This document shows positions 27,112-36,140 of a stretch of 64,000 nucleotides of DNA, one piece after another. The notes beneath the pieces were generated by a model that ran no database searches, was not told the origin of the DNA, and saw only the letters and a program-made list of their open reading frames with translations. A program made the position numbers and the translations under genes. Every line of letters starts with the position of its first letter. The stretch's first letter is position 1. The DNA is from Gammaproteobacteria bacterium (lineage in GTDB: Bacteria > Pseudomonadota > Gammaproteobacteria > SZUA-152), in NCBI GenBank assembly GCA_029882975.1, contig JAOUJW010000005.1, positions 62,001 to 126,000 on the forward strand. The letters run 5' to 3'.

Positions 27112-28053
27112 CTATTTCATTTTCGCTTGATGAGCGAATGTTTTATCCAGATCTTTCACAGTTTTATCGGCGTGGGCTTCACCCCATTTAACAGGACGCA
27201 TTTTCAAATTGTCGGTAATAAATGTTTGTGTTTCTTTATCATTCGCCAGTTGGTCTGCGGCCGACAGTAGCTTGGATTTGGCTTCCTTGCTGATCCCTTT
27301 AGGGGCAACCAGGGCGACAATCATCTCCACTTGCTCATCGTAGCCCTGTTCACGCAATGTAGGTACATCGGGTATTGGTGGTAAGCGTTCACCCAGGGCG
27401 GCTGCAATTAATTTTATCGTACCGGCCTCAACATGTTTGTACAAAATAGCGCCGACATAGCCCACGTCCACATGATCCCCGGTGACCGCCTGAATCACTG
27501 AAGGACCGCCTTTCGACGGCAGTAATGCTAACTGTACGCCTTCTTTCTTGGCCATACGAACGATTGCATCTTTATCATCCGCCCCATGGAACATAGCGCG
27601 CATTTTACCGTTGTTGTTTTTCTTGGCCCAGTCAAAGGCTTCCTTCAGGGTTTTCCACGGCTTATCCGCTTTAGAGATGAAACCACTGGAGTTCAATGCA
27701 ATCAACGTTAGAAAATCAAAATCCTTTGGCGCATAGCTTAACTTGGCATGATGCGGTGCATAAGTATAAGCCGTCAGAGAAGTTACCCCGACTGAGTACC
27801 CATCCGCTTTGGCTCTGCTTAACTCGGTGGCCATAACAGTACCATGAGACCCGGTTACATTTTTCACATTAATCGGCTGGCCCAGTATTTTACTCATTCT
27901 TTGTCCCAGTCCACGTGTCAGACGGTCAATCTGCGCACCCGGTTGGGTCATAGTCATGAAAGTAATGGGTCGAGTGGGGTAGTCTTTTGCGCTAATGTTG
28001 GTGGTGGCCATTACCATCACCAGGCCAATAATGAGGTACAAAGTTTTTCTCAT
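27112..28053 (-). CDS. tctC: Tripartite tricarboxylate transporter binding protein TctC (Bug family)
   Basis: 313 residues. MRKTLYLIIGLVMVMATTNISA is a signal peptide, so the protein is periplasmic. The mature part follows the Bug pattern: YPTRPITFMTMTQPGAQIDRLTRGLGQRMSKILGQPINVKNVTGSHGTVMATELSRAKADGYSVG, then DVGYVGAILYKHVEAGTIKLIAA and PDVPTLREQGYD. It captures a carboxylate or related ligand for TctAB. GGAG precedes the ATG. It is the first gene of the operon. Confidence 0.93.
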   Translation of the reverse strand: MRKTLYLIIGLVMVMATTNISAKDYPTRPITFMTMTQPGAQIDRLTRGLGQRMSKILGQPINVKNVTGSHGTVMATELSRAKADGYSVGVTSLTAYTYAPHHAKLSYAPKDFDFLTLIALNSSGFISKADKPWKTLKEAFDWAKKNNNGKMRAMFHGADDKDAIVRMAKKEGVQLALLPSKGGPSVIQAVTGDHVDVGYVGAILYKHVEAGTIKLIAAALGERLPPIPDVPTLREQGYDEQVEMIVALVAPKGISKEAKSKLLSAADQLANDKETQTFITDNLKMRPVKWGEAHADKTVKDLDKTFAHQAKMK

Positions 28054-28521
28054 TTAGTTCTCCATTTAGATTATTTTCCGGTGTTTTAAATTCCGGAACG
28101 GGAATTATTCTTCGCTTTACAAACGTAAATCGGGTTAGATTTATTGGTCTCCCTCAATAAAATCTGCACTTTAGAACGTGGATATTAACTGTATTGTTGC
28201 AATGTCATAATTTTTCATTTTTATCGTGTTTGTTAGAACAATATGACAAAGTGGAAAATATGTTAAATACCACCCCCTTATTTAATGAATATTTGTTATG
28301 CTGTCTGTCGCCCAGGCGACAAACTCATTAAAGTTATCCATAATAAATTAAGTTAATTATAAAAAGCTAAATAACTAAACTGGCGAGATTTAAGAGGGTG
28401 TTTAACTTGGGTAGGGTGGAACAGCCTGCGTAGGTGATTGGTCGTAAGGTTGAGTGAGGAACTTTTGCTCAGATGATGACTGACGCTCATGTGGGACTGG
28501 AACAACGGCGCAACAATACAA
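28054..28521. other. Intergenic region upstream of tctC, no gene seen
   Basis: 468 AT-rich bases between tctC and the end of the rhodanese gene, including the tctC promoter region. It holds TTGTTAGAACAA (28230-28241), a GntR-like dyad, and the GC palindrome listed separately. A 75-codon frame across 28353-28580 overlaps the rhodanese gene out of frame and is not credible. Confidence 0.5.
28306..28321. promoter_or_regulatory. TGTCGCC-CA-GGCGACA inverted repeat
   Basis: Perfect 7-base arms with a 2-base centre, standing out as GC-rich in an AT-rich gap about 250 bases upstream of tctC and 200 bases past the rhodanese stop. Candidate operator. It is too tight a loop for a hairpin terminator and has no U-run. 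Confidence 0.35.
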
Positions 28522-29415
28522 TCAATGCCCATGATGCTTCGATACACTATTATCCTTGCTTTTGGCCTGATTATGATCACCGTTTTCCATCGCAGGAACT
28601 AATCGGCGACGGTCCCAATCACCTTTGTGCATATTTCTAACCATTTGTTGGTAGCCTAGTGCACCACTGTCGAGAAAGTAATATTCTTTAATACCCAGGT
28701 CCTCAAGAGCGTACTGCAGCCAGCGAGTCTGGTGACCTTCATTGTCATAGACCAGCAGGGGCTTGCCTGAGGCCTTGGCCTGAACTAAGAACGCGCGTAT
28801 TTCCTTCTCTCTATTGATGTCTACCCACTCTTCATGGCCGAAAAATATACCCACACCTTCGCGTTCTACACCTGCACGTACATCAAGAAGCAATGCATCC
28901 TTATTGATATATTTTTCAAACGCCATAGGTTTGACTACACGGGATTGGAAGTCGGTTTCTGAAATAAGGTCAGTGGATTTGACCGGTGATTTACCACGTA
29001 ATGTAGCTAAGTCCGGGTAAGCATTTAGCCAGGCAAGCATGCCACTTTTTAAGGCATAGGTTTTTTTCACTTGGTACCTGGTTTTGGCTTTGTGGGCTGC
29101 ATTGTAGGAATCCGTACAGCTCGAATCGCCACAGTAAAACACGATCGCTTTGTCTGATTTGGCAGTTAGAGCGCGAATCTTTTTTCCAAATCGCCAGTTA
29201 ATAACCGGGATATTGATCGCGCCCTTAATATGTAACAACTGATATTCCAATGGTGAGCGTACATCGACAACAACAACTTCATTCAACCGTTTGGCAAGTT
29301 GGTTGACAGACAATGTCTGGACATCGCCATAAGCACCTAAATTGGCGAGGGTGGGAGCTGTATACATGAATAGTGCAGCTCCTGCGAGTTTAGCCCACAG
29401 TGTGTTCTTCGCCAC
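28522..29415 (-). CDS. Exported double-rhodanese protein
   Basis: 297 residues. The N-terminal MAKNTLWAKLAGAALFMYTAPTLA is a signal peptide, so it is periplasmic. Two rhodanese-like domains follow, about 32-135 (VVVDVRSPLEYQLLHIKGAINIP, with active Cys in VFYCGDSSC) and about 165-265 (LLLDVRAGVEREGV). In the second, the loop reads VYDNEGHQT, with no Cys, so only the first can carry a persulfide. The GTG start has AGGAG at normal distance. Sulfur transfer or sulfur relay is likely; the partner is unknown. The tail is His/Ser rich. Confidence 0.85.
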   Translation of the reverse strand: MAKNTLWAKLAGAALFMYTAPTLANLGAYGDVQTLSVNQLAKRLNEVVVVDVRSPLEYQLLHIKGAINIPVINWRFGKKIRALTAKSDKAIVFYCGDSSCTDSYNAAHKAKTRYQVKKTYALKSGMLAWLNAYPDLATLRGKSPVKSTDLISETDFQSRVVKPMAFEKYINKDALLLDVRAGVEREGVGIFFGHEEWVDINREKEIRAFLVQAKASGKPLLVYDNEGHQTRWLQYALEDLGIKEYYFLDSGALGYQQMVRNMHKGDWDRRRLVPAMENGDHNQAKSKDNSVSKHHGH

Positions 29416-29655
29416 TTTATACTCCTATTTCTATTGTGATTAGTTGTCCCGTGAACGAAAATGCCAGTTCATTTCCGGTTGGTCCTTTTTGAGCTTTACG
29501 CCCGTTTTAAGAAAAACTTAAGAAAAAACGTTAGGATTTATTCCATACGTGGACAAGGCTTATTAAAAAATAGAAGGCATATTCTCAGGCATTTGTGTGA
29601 ACAAGTGCTAAGGGGAGCGGTGACTAAGCTGGGTCAAAGTGCAGGGCAATAACTA

Positions 29656-30255
29656 TCAATTAACCGCTTCCCCAACCGGCTGCCGACTTTTTTTGGTAGG
29701 CCTGGAAATTTCCTGGCGTTCCAGATGCATAATGCAACTGTCAGCGCCATCGAGCATGCATTGAGTCTCAGTGATAGTGATTTTTTCGTGAAAATGATCA
29801 CCAAGGCCACGTACTATTCCCTTGACCACGTGACATAACTTTCGATGGGATTGGTACTGCAACAACATCAATCCCTCAGCGTCACGATTGGTGATAAGTT
29901 TAGGAGGTTTTCGATTTGGATTGTGCCGGTTGATTGCGTGATGAATGCAACCGCCGGCGTTCTCTATTACTTCAAACGACCGCCAGCGGTCGTTATTAAT
30001 ATACATATGATAAAAACTCAACAGGCGTGTCGCCAGGAATGCCCCAAAGTCTTCCAACACGGCACTTAAGGGCAGGCGCAAAGTATTTGCCGCAGTAACG
30101 GCCAATGCAACAATTTCACGATCGGGGTATTCAATACTGGGAAAGTAAATTTTGTATTCTTTGTGATTGGCCTTGAGCAGTGCATTCCAAGTCTCCCTGC
30201 CTCCATGGCGTTCCTCTACGTACTCCCGCAAAAAATCAAATATCATACCGTACAT
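29656..30255 (-). CDS. H-NOX (haem nitric oxide/oxygen binding) protein
   Basis: 199 residues matching the H-NOX domain throughout: MYGMIFDFLREYVEERHGG at the start, proximal His105 in CIHHAIN, and the porphyrin clamp Y134-x-S136-x-R138. The spacing from His105 to Tyr134 equals that in the Thermoanaerobacter protein. Cys141, Cys166 and Cys174 may form the metal or thiol site described for some bacterial H-NOX proteins. It should bind NO through haem iron. H-NOX genes usually sit next to a histidine kinase or diguanylate cyclase; none is adjacent here. GGGGGAAGG precedes the ATG. An AT-rich dyad (30306-30327) lies upstream. Confidence 0.88.
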   Translation of the reverse strand: MYGMIFDFLREYVEERHGGRETWNALLKANHKEYKIYFPSIEYPDREIVALAVTAANTLRLPLSAVLEDFGAFLATRLLSFYHMYINNDRWRSFEVIENAGGCIHHAINRHNPNRKPPKLITNRDAEGLMLLQYQSHRKLCHVVKGIVRGLGDHFHEKITITETQCMLDGADSCIMHLERQEISRPTKKSRQPVGEAVN

Positions 30256-30612
30256 GGAAAACCTTCCCCCTTTTTTAAAATAATTCTCTCAGGAAAGAAA
30301 TTATGAATGTAGTATATCATATACATTAAATGAGAAATTAGAAATTGCTTTGATTTATAAACGTTTTATTGACCTGGAACACCATCTCAAGCGAATATCT
30401 GCTATTAAACATATAAATGTATGATATTTGTACAGACAAAAGAAAGCCGGGCAGTCGATAGGTTGCCGGGCTCTGTTGGCTCTGAATATCAGTCCTGACC
30501 AACCAACATCCGGGTTTCACGAACCTATTGTAAAATAGTCAAGCGCGAATCGCGTGGCAGGAATTACAAACGCGTGTACAGGATCTATATGCGCAGTGAA
30601 GCTAAATAAACG

Positions 30613-30642
30613 CGGTAGAGGAATAATTCTATTACTCTACCG
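30613..30642. other. Strong hairpin without U-run
   Basis: CGGTAGAG (30613-30620) and CTCTACCG (30635-30642) pair perfectly, with an inner AATA/TATT stem and an ATTC loop separated by a G-A mismatch. No U-run follows on the plus strand. Confidence 0.5.
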
Positions 30643-30922
30643 TCAGGACCTTTAACGATGATTTTAATTGGGGGTAGGGGATGGAGCCTAAAATTTAAGT
30701 TGGTACTATCGGTACTAAATAGTGTGGGGGATGGCAAAAAGTCGCACAAGACCAACGACGCTGTTAGAGCTGTGTTGTTATAGGATGATGCCCATATTCT
30801 GATTGACTAATGTAGACTAAAAGGTACACTCTTTGTTATCGTGGATACCGCTTCCGGACACGACTCGGTAAAATACTGATAGTGTCGGCTGAGTGAATCC
30901 GACAAAGCTAAGTTAGGATTTA

Positions 30923-30982
30923 CATAGTTTCGATTTGCATAGTTTCGATTTGCATAGTTTCGATTTGCATAGTTTCGCATTT
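30923..30982 (+). repeat. Tandem repeat, 15-base unit, about four copies
   Basis: CATAGTTTCGATTTG repeats perfectly three times (30923-30967), followed by a fourth copy diverging after ten bases. It lies about 190 bases upstream of the Ig-repeat lipoprotein start. Copy number of such a repeat may vary and could alter spacing in the promoter. Confidence 0.9.
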
Positions 30983-31171
30983 CGCCGACCCGGTGGAAAA
31001 TATCAGCATAAGGGCGGGTCGATTGTTGGGTTGAATTCGTCGTAACATAATTCGTCTAAAAAAAGTATTTCACCTATTTTTATTTTTGGGGATTCTAATG
31101 ATGTTTGATTGCCATGTGTGTTTTGTAATGACGCAATCTGTTGCGTGTGTTCTGGAGCAGGGGGTAATGGA

Positions 31172-33742
31172 ATGCTAAAACATATATTGATTCTTATGGC
31201 ATCTATTTTAACATTGACGGCGTGTGCCGGCAAAAACGATCCCCAGATCGATCCCGAGCCACAGGGCGAACCCGAACCTATACCGGTTGTTACGACTACG
31301 ATTAACGGTGCCACCTTTCCGGCTCTTAGAAATGGTTTGATAAGTGCATACGCCTTTGGTTCAGGCGCTCGCGGTGCACCCCTGGCAACAGGTCAGACCA
31401 ACCAATTGGGTGAATACACATTAACGGATGTTCCCAGCGATCAATTGATGTTGGTGTGTGTCGTTGGCGATTCCGACAGCACTAGTATCCGTTATACAGA
31501 GATCGCTTCCGGGCGCATTGTGTCCCTGACTGCCGAAGACGAAGTGTGTGTTGTGGATAATTTAGTGGGCCCGGATCCACATACCATGGTGATCAGCTAT
31601 TACACCCATCTGTCGTATGCCCGTGCCTTGTATTTGATCGCAACGGGTATGTCGCCTGGTGACGCGGTGGGGCAAGGGAATCTGCGTGTACGTGAGATTC
31701 TAAATTTCAACGCAGTGACCACCTTACCTGTCAATATTCGGGATTCGAACAATGCCACAACCGAGGTGAGTGACGCCTATTTGTATAGTATGGCATTGGC
31801 GGCCATATCTCAGTACACCGTCGCGATCAGCGAATCGAATCAAGAAGATCCTGTGCATCAAATGTACAACACTTTATCCTATACACAAACGGCGTTTGCG
31901 GATGTGCTCTACGATGGTGAACTTAATGGGCAAGGGGAGTCGGGGGTGTTGAATTTTGGGCAGGTGGCCATAAACACCGATACCTACCGCCATTTGATTG
32001 CCTCCAATCTGTTTGTTTTTGCTGCTTCGAATTCTAATTACTCAGGACTGGACGGTGTGGATTTGCGCGCTTTCGGTTTGCGATTAAACGACTCGGCCAA
32101 TGATTTATTTGGGGGCGCGCCGCTCGTTAGCCTGGATACGACAGCGCCGATTATTACCAACGTATCTATTACCAACAATCAAACCGTGTCACAGTCGCTG
32201 GTGATTAGTGCCGATGTGACCGATATATTTGTGTTGCAATCGGTCGAGTTTTCTTTGGACGGAGGTGTTTTGCAGACATTTAATCCAGCGGAGCCGCCGT
32301 TTTCGTATTCTTTGGATACCACACAATATGCCGAAGGCGACCACAGCATTGTGATTCAGGCGACCAACCAATTCAACGGTGTCAATACACAGAGCTTTAC
32401 GTTGACGTTTAATAATGAAGACACGGTAGTGACGAACATACAGCCGTCGGAAGGCGCACATGTGCGTGGTTCGTTTTCTCTGACCGCCGCGGCTTCCGAT
32501 CCACTCGGCGTCAATCAAGTGGACATTTTGATGGATGGTTTGTTTAGATCCACGGTTGCAATTCCGACGACGCCATCGGTTCAGATTGATAGCACGACTT
32601 TAACGGATGCAGTGCACACATTCACTTTTCGGGTGACCAACGGTTTGGGGTTTGTGACGGATCATTCCGTGAGCTACACCGTCGACAACACCTTACCCAC
32701 GGCTCAATTTAACAATGTGGTAGCCGATGCCATTTTGATGGGAACCGAGGAAATTCTGTTTTCGGTTAGTGATGCCAATTTAAGTACTGCCGGATTGAGA
32801 CTGGATGGCTCGGTGTTGTCAAACTACACCCAATTTACCGAACCCATGCCTGCGTACGCCTTAGATACGACACAGTATGCGGATGCTACCCACACGCTCG
32901 CACTGACCGCCACGGACCAGGCGGGCAACAATCAAATTACGTCTCTAGAAGTGGTGATTGATAATAATCCGCCTTCGGTTGCGATCACGTCGCCGGCGAA
33001 CGCCAGTGTAATGACTTCAAATTTTACCGTGCTTGCGGACATAAGCGATGCCGTGGGTGTGACATCGGTCGAATACCGGCTAGACTCCACTGTGTTGGCC
33101 TCCAGTGCCGTAAATCTATCTCAATATGCTGAAGGTGATCACACGCTGACGGTAACGGCGACGGACCAAGCCGGTCACCAGGGTTCCGATAGTGTGGCGG
33201 TGGTTTTTGACACCACGGTACCGACTGTAACGATTACCAATCCCACCAACGCTAGTACCCAGATCAGTGATTTTACCCTGAGCGCCGATGTGAGCGATGC
33301 TCGTGGAATCGCCGGCGTAGCGTATTATGCGGATGACATCCTGTTGGCCTCACCAGACATTAGCATTGCCAGCTACAGTGACGGCAATCACGTATTTAGG
33401 GTGCAAGCCACTGATAATTCCGGATTGCAAAACAGTGATTCTGTCACCGTGTTTATCGATAATACCGAACCGTCGGTTGAAATTACAAACCCGCTGCCGG
33501 GGGATAACATTAACGGACCATTTTGTATCGAGGCCAATGTGTCGGATTTATCGGGTATTCAAAATGTAGAGTTTCTGATTGGCGACGCACACTTGGCTTA
33601 TCCCTCAAATGTTACGGCGCCAATCCAATGTTTCACAAGCACAGATTTTGCCAATGGCCAAAACATATTCGCCGTTAAGGCGTGGGACAATTCCGGTTTG
33701 GTTAGTACGAAATCGGTTAGTGTCAACATTGTTGGGAATTAG
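31172..33742 (+). CDS. Lipoprotein with bacterial Ig-like repeats
   Basis: 856 residues. MLKHILILMASILTLTAC is a lipoprotein signal with lipobox L-T-A-C and Cys18, so it is membrane-anchored. A linker rich in E and P follows, then a carboxypeptidase-regulatory-like module (about 40-140) and a helical region to about 320. From there about six Ig-like repeats of some 80 residues run to the end, each with DTTxPxxxxTxP, DVSDxxGI and YxDGxH-type positions (bacterial Ig, Big_9-like). Typical of surface or adhesion proteins. The start is the ATG at 31172 behind GGGGGTAATGG; an earlier ATG at 31109 lacks a signal peptide. Confidence 0.8.
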   Translation: MLKHILILMASILTLTACAGKNDPQIDPEPQGEPEPIPVVTTTINGATFPALRNGLISAYAFGSGARGAPLATGQTNQLGEYTLTDVPSDQLMLVCVVGDSDSTSIRYTEIASGRIVSLTAEDEVCVVDNLVGPDPHTMVISYYTHLSYARALYLIATGMSPGDAVGQGNLRVREILNFNAVTTLPVNIRDSNNATTEVSDAYLYSMALAAISQYTVAISESNQEDPVHQMYNTLSYTQTAFADVLYDGELNGQGESGVLNFGQVAINTDTYRHLIASNLFVFAASNSNYSGLDGVDLRAFGLRLNDSANDLFGGAPLVSLDTTAPIITNVSITNNQTVSQSLVISADVTDIFVLQSVEFSLDGGVLQTFNPAEPPFSYSLDTTQYAEGDHSIVIQATNQFNGVNTQSFTLTFNNEDTVVTNIQPSEGAHVRGSFSLTAAASDPLGVNQVDILMDGLFRSTVAIPTTPSVQIDSTTLTDAVHTFTFRVTNGLGFVTDHSVSYTVDNTLPTAQFNNVVADAILMGTEEILFSVSDANLSTAGLRLDGSVLSNYTQFTEPMPAYALDTTQYADATHTLALTATDQAGNNQITSLEVVIDNNPPSVAITSPANASVMTSNFTVLADISDAVGVTSVEYRLDSTVLASSAVNLSQYAEGDHTLTVTATDQAGHQGSDSVAVVFDTTVPTVTITNPTNASTQISDFTLSADVSDARGIAGVAYYADDILLASPDISIASYSDGNHVFRVQATDNSGLQNSDSVTVFIDNTEPSVEITNPLPGDNINGPFCIEANVSDLSGIQNVEFLIGDAHLAYPSNVTAPIQCFTSTDFANGQNIFAVKAWDNSGLVSTKSVSVNIVGN

Positions 33743-34048
33743 AACACTTCAATGGACATTAGAGGGAAGAAATGCCGATATTTGTTAGAATCTGCGCGAA
33801 TATCGCGTTCACAGGAAACACATCCATATATGCGCATAATATATATTATGTTAAATAACAAAAATGTTGCCGGGAATGAGCAATGCTGCCGTAGCTTGTC
33901 CGTGTAATTTGAATCCTTAATTAGAAAGATACGCAGAACTATTATTTCGCCAAGTGGTATCTAAATACACCAAATTGCTTTTATTATGAAAATAAGACAG
34001 GTACAAATAATTATACCTGTCTTATCGGTCCACCTTAAACCCCGAGTA
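33743..34048. other. Intergenic region between convergent genes, no gene seen
   Basis: 306 AT-rich bases. It includes a 16-base palindrome, CATAATATATATTATG (33835-33850), and the terminator listed next. Confidence 0.5.
33992..34025 (-). terminator. Intrinsic terminator of the CDGSH gene
   Basis: ATAAGACAGGTA (33992-34003) and TACCTGTCTTAT (34014-34025) form a perfect 12-base stem with a 10-base loop, 24 bases past the CDGSH stop on the minus strand, followed by TTTCATAATAAAA. Confidence 0.7.
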
Positions 34049-34285
34049 TTATTTGCTGTGGCTCCCATCACAAAAGGGTTGCTTACCTGTTTTTTTACAG
34101 CCGCATAAATAGACTGTATCGGATTTTTCCGCAGTAAACGCCGTTGGTTCAAACCCTGTTTCCTTATGTGAGCCGTCACAAAAAGGCTGATTTTTACTTC
34201 GCCCGCAGCTGCACCAGTAGTAGGTTTTACCTTCCTCTACATCGACGGCATAAGGTCCGTTTTGTGGGCTTAATGGTTCTGACAT
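34049..34285 (-). CDS. Tandem CDGSH iron-sulfur protein
   Basis: 78 residues with two complete CDGSH sites: C-S-C-x-x-S-x3-P-F-C-D-G-S-H near 25-40 and C-G-C-x6-P-F-C-D-G-S-H near 61-76. Each 3Cys-1His set should hold a 2Fe-2S cluster. Function is probably electron transfer or redox sensing. AAGGAGAG precedes the ATG. It is divergent from a LysR gene, 138 bases away, so it may be a target of that regulator. Confidence 0.92.
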   Translation of the reverse strand: MSEPLSPQNGPYAVDVEEGKTYYWCSCGRSKNQPFCDGSHKETGFEPTAFTAEKSDTVYLCGCKKTGKQPFCDGSHSK

Positions 34286-34423
34286 TGTTCTCTCCTTTTC
34301 AAGTTATCTTCTACACTAAATTCTCTGCATGCCGGTTAAATGGAGTATGACCGTTGCGAAACAAATGATAAATACTTACACTGTGAACTAATTGTTGAAA
34401 AACCAGAAACAATAGAGGAGCTA

Positions 34424-35344
34424 ATGGATCGTTTAGAGAATATGAACACCTTTGTTCGGGTGGTGGAGACCGGGAGTATCAGTGGTGCGGCCGAACGCCT
34501 GGGCGTGACAAAGTCAGCGGTCAGCCGACGCTTGAAAGAACTCGAGGAGCACCTCGGGGTCGAGCTGTTTCATCGCACTACTCGTCGAATGAACCTTACG
34601 GAAACCGGGCGCATGTTTTATCATCAGTCCATTCGTATTCTCGAAGATGTGCTCGAGGCAGAAATTGCCACATCACAAGCGCATGGTACTTTGAAAGGCA
34701 GTTTGAAGGTCGCCTTACCGTCCACCTTTGGTCTTATGCACATAGGCCCTGCAATTAAAGAGTTTTTACTCGATCATCCGCAAATTGAATTTGAATTGGA
34801 TTTTAATGATCGCGAAGTGGATTTAATGCAGGAAGGTTTCGACCTGGCCATTCGTATTGCCGGTCTCCCCGACTCAAGTTTGATCGCGCGTCGGCTTGCT
34901 TCAATTCAGATTGTGATGTGCGCGAGCCCGGCCTACCTGGAGCGCATGGGTTCCCCACAAACACCAAATGAATTAGTCGATCACCAATGTCTTGTTTACA
35001 GTCTGTTACACGATTTCGAACACTGGCATTTAACGGATAGCAATGGAACGGTAATCAACGTCAAAATACACCCTTACTTAAAGGCAAGTACGGGTGAGTT
35101 TCTCAGGGATGCGGCGGTGGACGGCTTGGGTATTGTTATTGTGCCAACGTTTATTGCCTATAAAGAGATTGAACGAGGAACTTTGGTGCCGTTACTCAGA
35201 GACTACACACCACCACAGCTTGATGCATTTGCGATATACCCGCAAACACGTTATTTATCGAAACGAGTCAGGACTTTTATAGACTTTCTTGTGAAACGTT
35301 TTGAAGGAACGCCCTATTGGGATCAATGTATGCAGCGCGACTAG
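34424..35344 (+). CDS. LysR-family transcriptional regulator
   Basis: 306 residues. The winged helix-turn-helix is at 8-66 (FVRVVETGSISGAAERLGVTKSAVSRRLKELEEHLGVELFHRTTRRMNLTETG). The effector domain follows, with LKVALPSTFGLMHIGPAIKEFL and DLAIRIAGLPDSSLIARRLA, as in the CrgA/DmlR-like branch. The start is the ATG at 34424 with GAGGAG four bases before it; a further upstream in-frame ATG adds 28 unusual residues. It probably controls the divergent CDGSH gene and itself. Effector unknown. Confidence 0.9.
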   Translation: MDRLENMNTFVRVVETGSISGAAERLGVTKSAVSRRLKELEEHLGVELFHRTTRRMNLTETGRMFYHQSIRILEDVLEAEIATSQAHGTLKGSLKVALPSTFGLMHIGPAIKEFLLDHPQIEFELDFNDREVDLMQEGFDLAIRIAGLPDSSLIARRLASIQIVMCASPAYLERMGSPQTPNELVDHQCLVYSLLHDFEHWHLTDSNGTVINVKIHPYLKASTGEFLRDAAVDGLGIVIVPTFIAYKEIERGTLVPLLRDYTPPQLDAFAIYPQTRYLSKRVRTFIDFLVKRFEGTPYWDQCMQRD

Positions 35345-35645
35345 AAAGGATTGCAAAATGGCCAAAATATTTCTTAAGGCAAATCTGCCAATATAAGCAA
35401 CAATAGTGAAAATTTGAAATGACTAATAGCTTGCACAATGTAATGTATATTTCGTAAAGTCAGATCCACCTCTCCCCTGTTTTATAAAGATTTGTTAAAT
35501 CTACTTAGCTATGAAGTAAATAATGCCGATAGGTGTGATGTAGACAGTGAGTTTTCATTTTAAAATGTTACATAAGTGTTAAGTGAAGATTCAAAATGGA
35601 TGGTTATTGTTGGTAAATTTACCGGGATGTATTTTGGGATAAATA
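35345..35645. other. Intergenic region upstream of the response regulator, no gene seen
   Basis: 301 AT-rich bases. A 12-base palindrome, CATTTTAAAATG (35556-35567), lies about 80 bases before the response regulator start. I see no clear promoter or RNA. Confidence 0.4.
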
Positions 35646-36017
35646 ATGAAACACATATTGTCTGCTGACGACGACATTACAAACAGAATGATTATTGAAG
35701 AAATACTTGACGAAGAATACGTGGTCACGAGCGTAGAAAACGGTCAGGAATGCCTGAAAAGTATCGAAGAAAAACTACCGGATCTGGTTCTACTGGATGT
35801 CTCAATGCCAATTATGGATGGAATTGAGGTATGTAAGAAGTTACGTAGTAACAAAAAAACTGAAAACCTTCCCATCATTATGCTGTCAGGCTTCGCGGCT
35901 AATGATAATGTGGCAAAAGGATTTTCTGTTGGTGCAAACGAGTATATTACGAAACCGTTCGAACCTTCTGTGCTACGGCAAACAATATCACGCCTGTTAG
36001 CTAATCCCAGCGACTAG
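35646..36017 (+). CDS. Single-domain response regulator
   Basis: 123 residues, a receiver domain only. Acidic pair Asp9/Asp10, phospho-acceptor Asp51 (LVLLDVSMP), Ser81 (MLSG) and Lys103 (TKPF) are all present, so phosphorylation should work. There is no output domain. No kinase is adjacent. Possible partners within the window are the hybrid kinase at 39502 and the CheA at 57274, whose operon lacks cheY. Confidence 0.9.
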   Translation: MKHILSADDDITNRMIIEEILDEEYVVTSVENGQECLKSIEEKLPDLVLLDVSMPIMDGIEVCKKLRSNKKTENLPIIMLSGFAANDNVAKGFSVGANEYITKPFEPSVLRQTISRLLANPSD

Positions 36018-36140
36018 AAATGCCAATATAGATTTTTCCTGACAGTAGAAGTTGACACTGCTTTGGGCAGCGATTCCTACCGAAAATTCAATTAAAAGGG
36101 AGGCGTCAGTATAGGTACCAAGTACGATGCTATTAGATAA

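Larger units (their letters stand above)
30256..31171. other. 916-base gene-poor region between H-NOX and Ig-repeat genes
   Basis: No credible gene. It contains an AT-rich dyad upstream of H-NOX (30306-30327), AGCCGGGCA/TGCCGGGCT arms at about 30445-30472 with one mismatch, the hairpin at 30613-30642, a second hairpin TGTCGG/CCGACA (30883-30904), and the 15-base tandem repeat. It is AT-rich elsewhere. Part may encode a structured RNA, but I match no known family. Confidence 0.5.

Noticed and set aside
28353-28580. 75-codon frame overlapping the rhodanese gene
   Set aside because: Overlaps the conserved gene out of frame and has no sign of a real start.
29461-29652. 63-codon frame between the rhodanese and H-NOX genes
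   Set aside because: Basic, low-complexity sequence with no start signal; likely chance.
30430-30520. Possible riboswitch (cyclic-di-GMP or SAM type)
   Set aside because: The GCCGGGC elements do not match the conserved core of any riboswitch I know, and the order of pairing does not fit.
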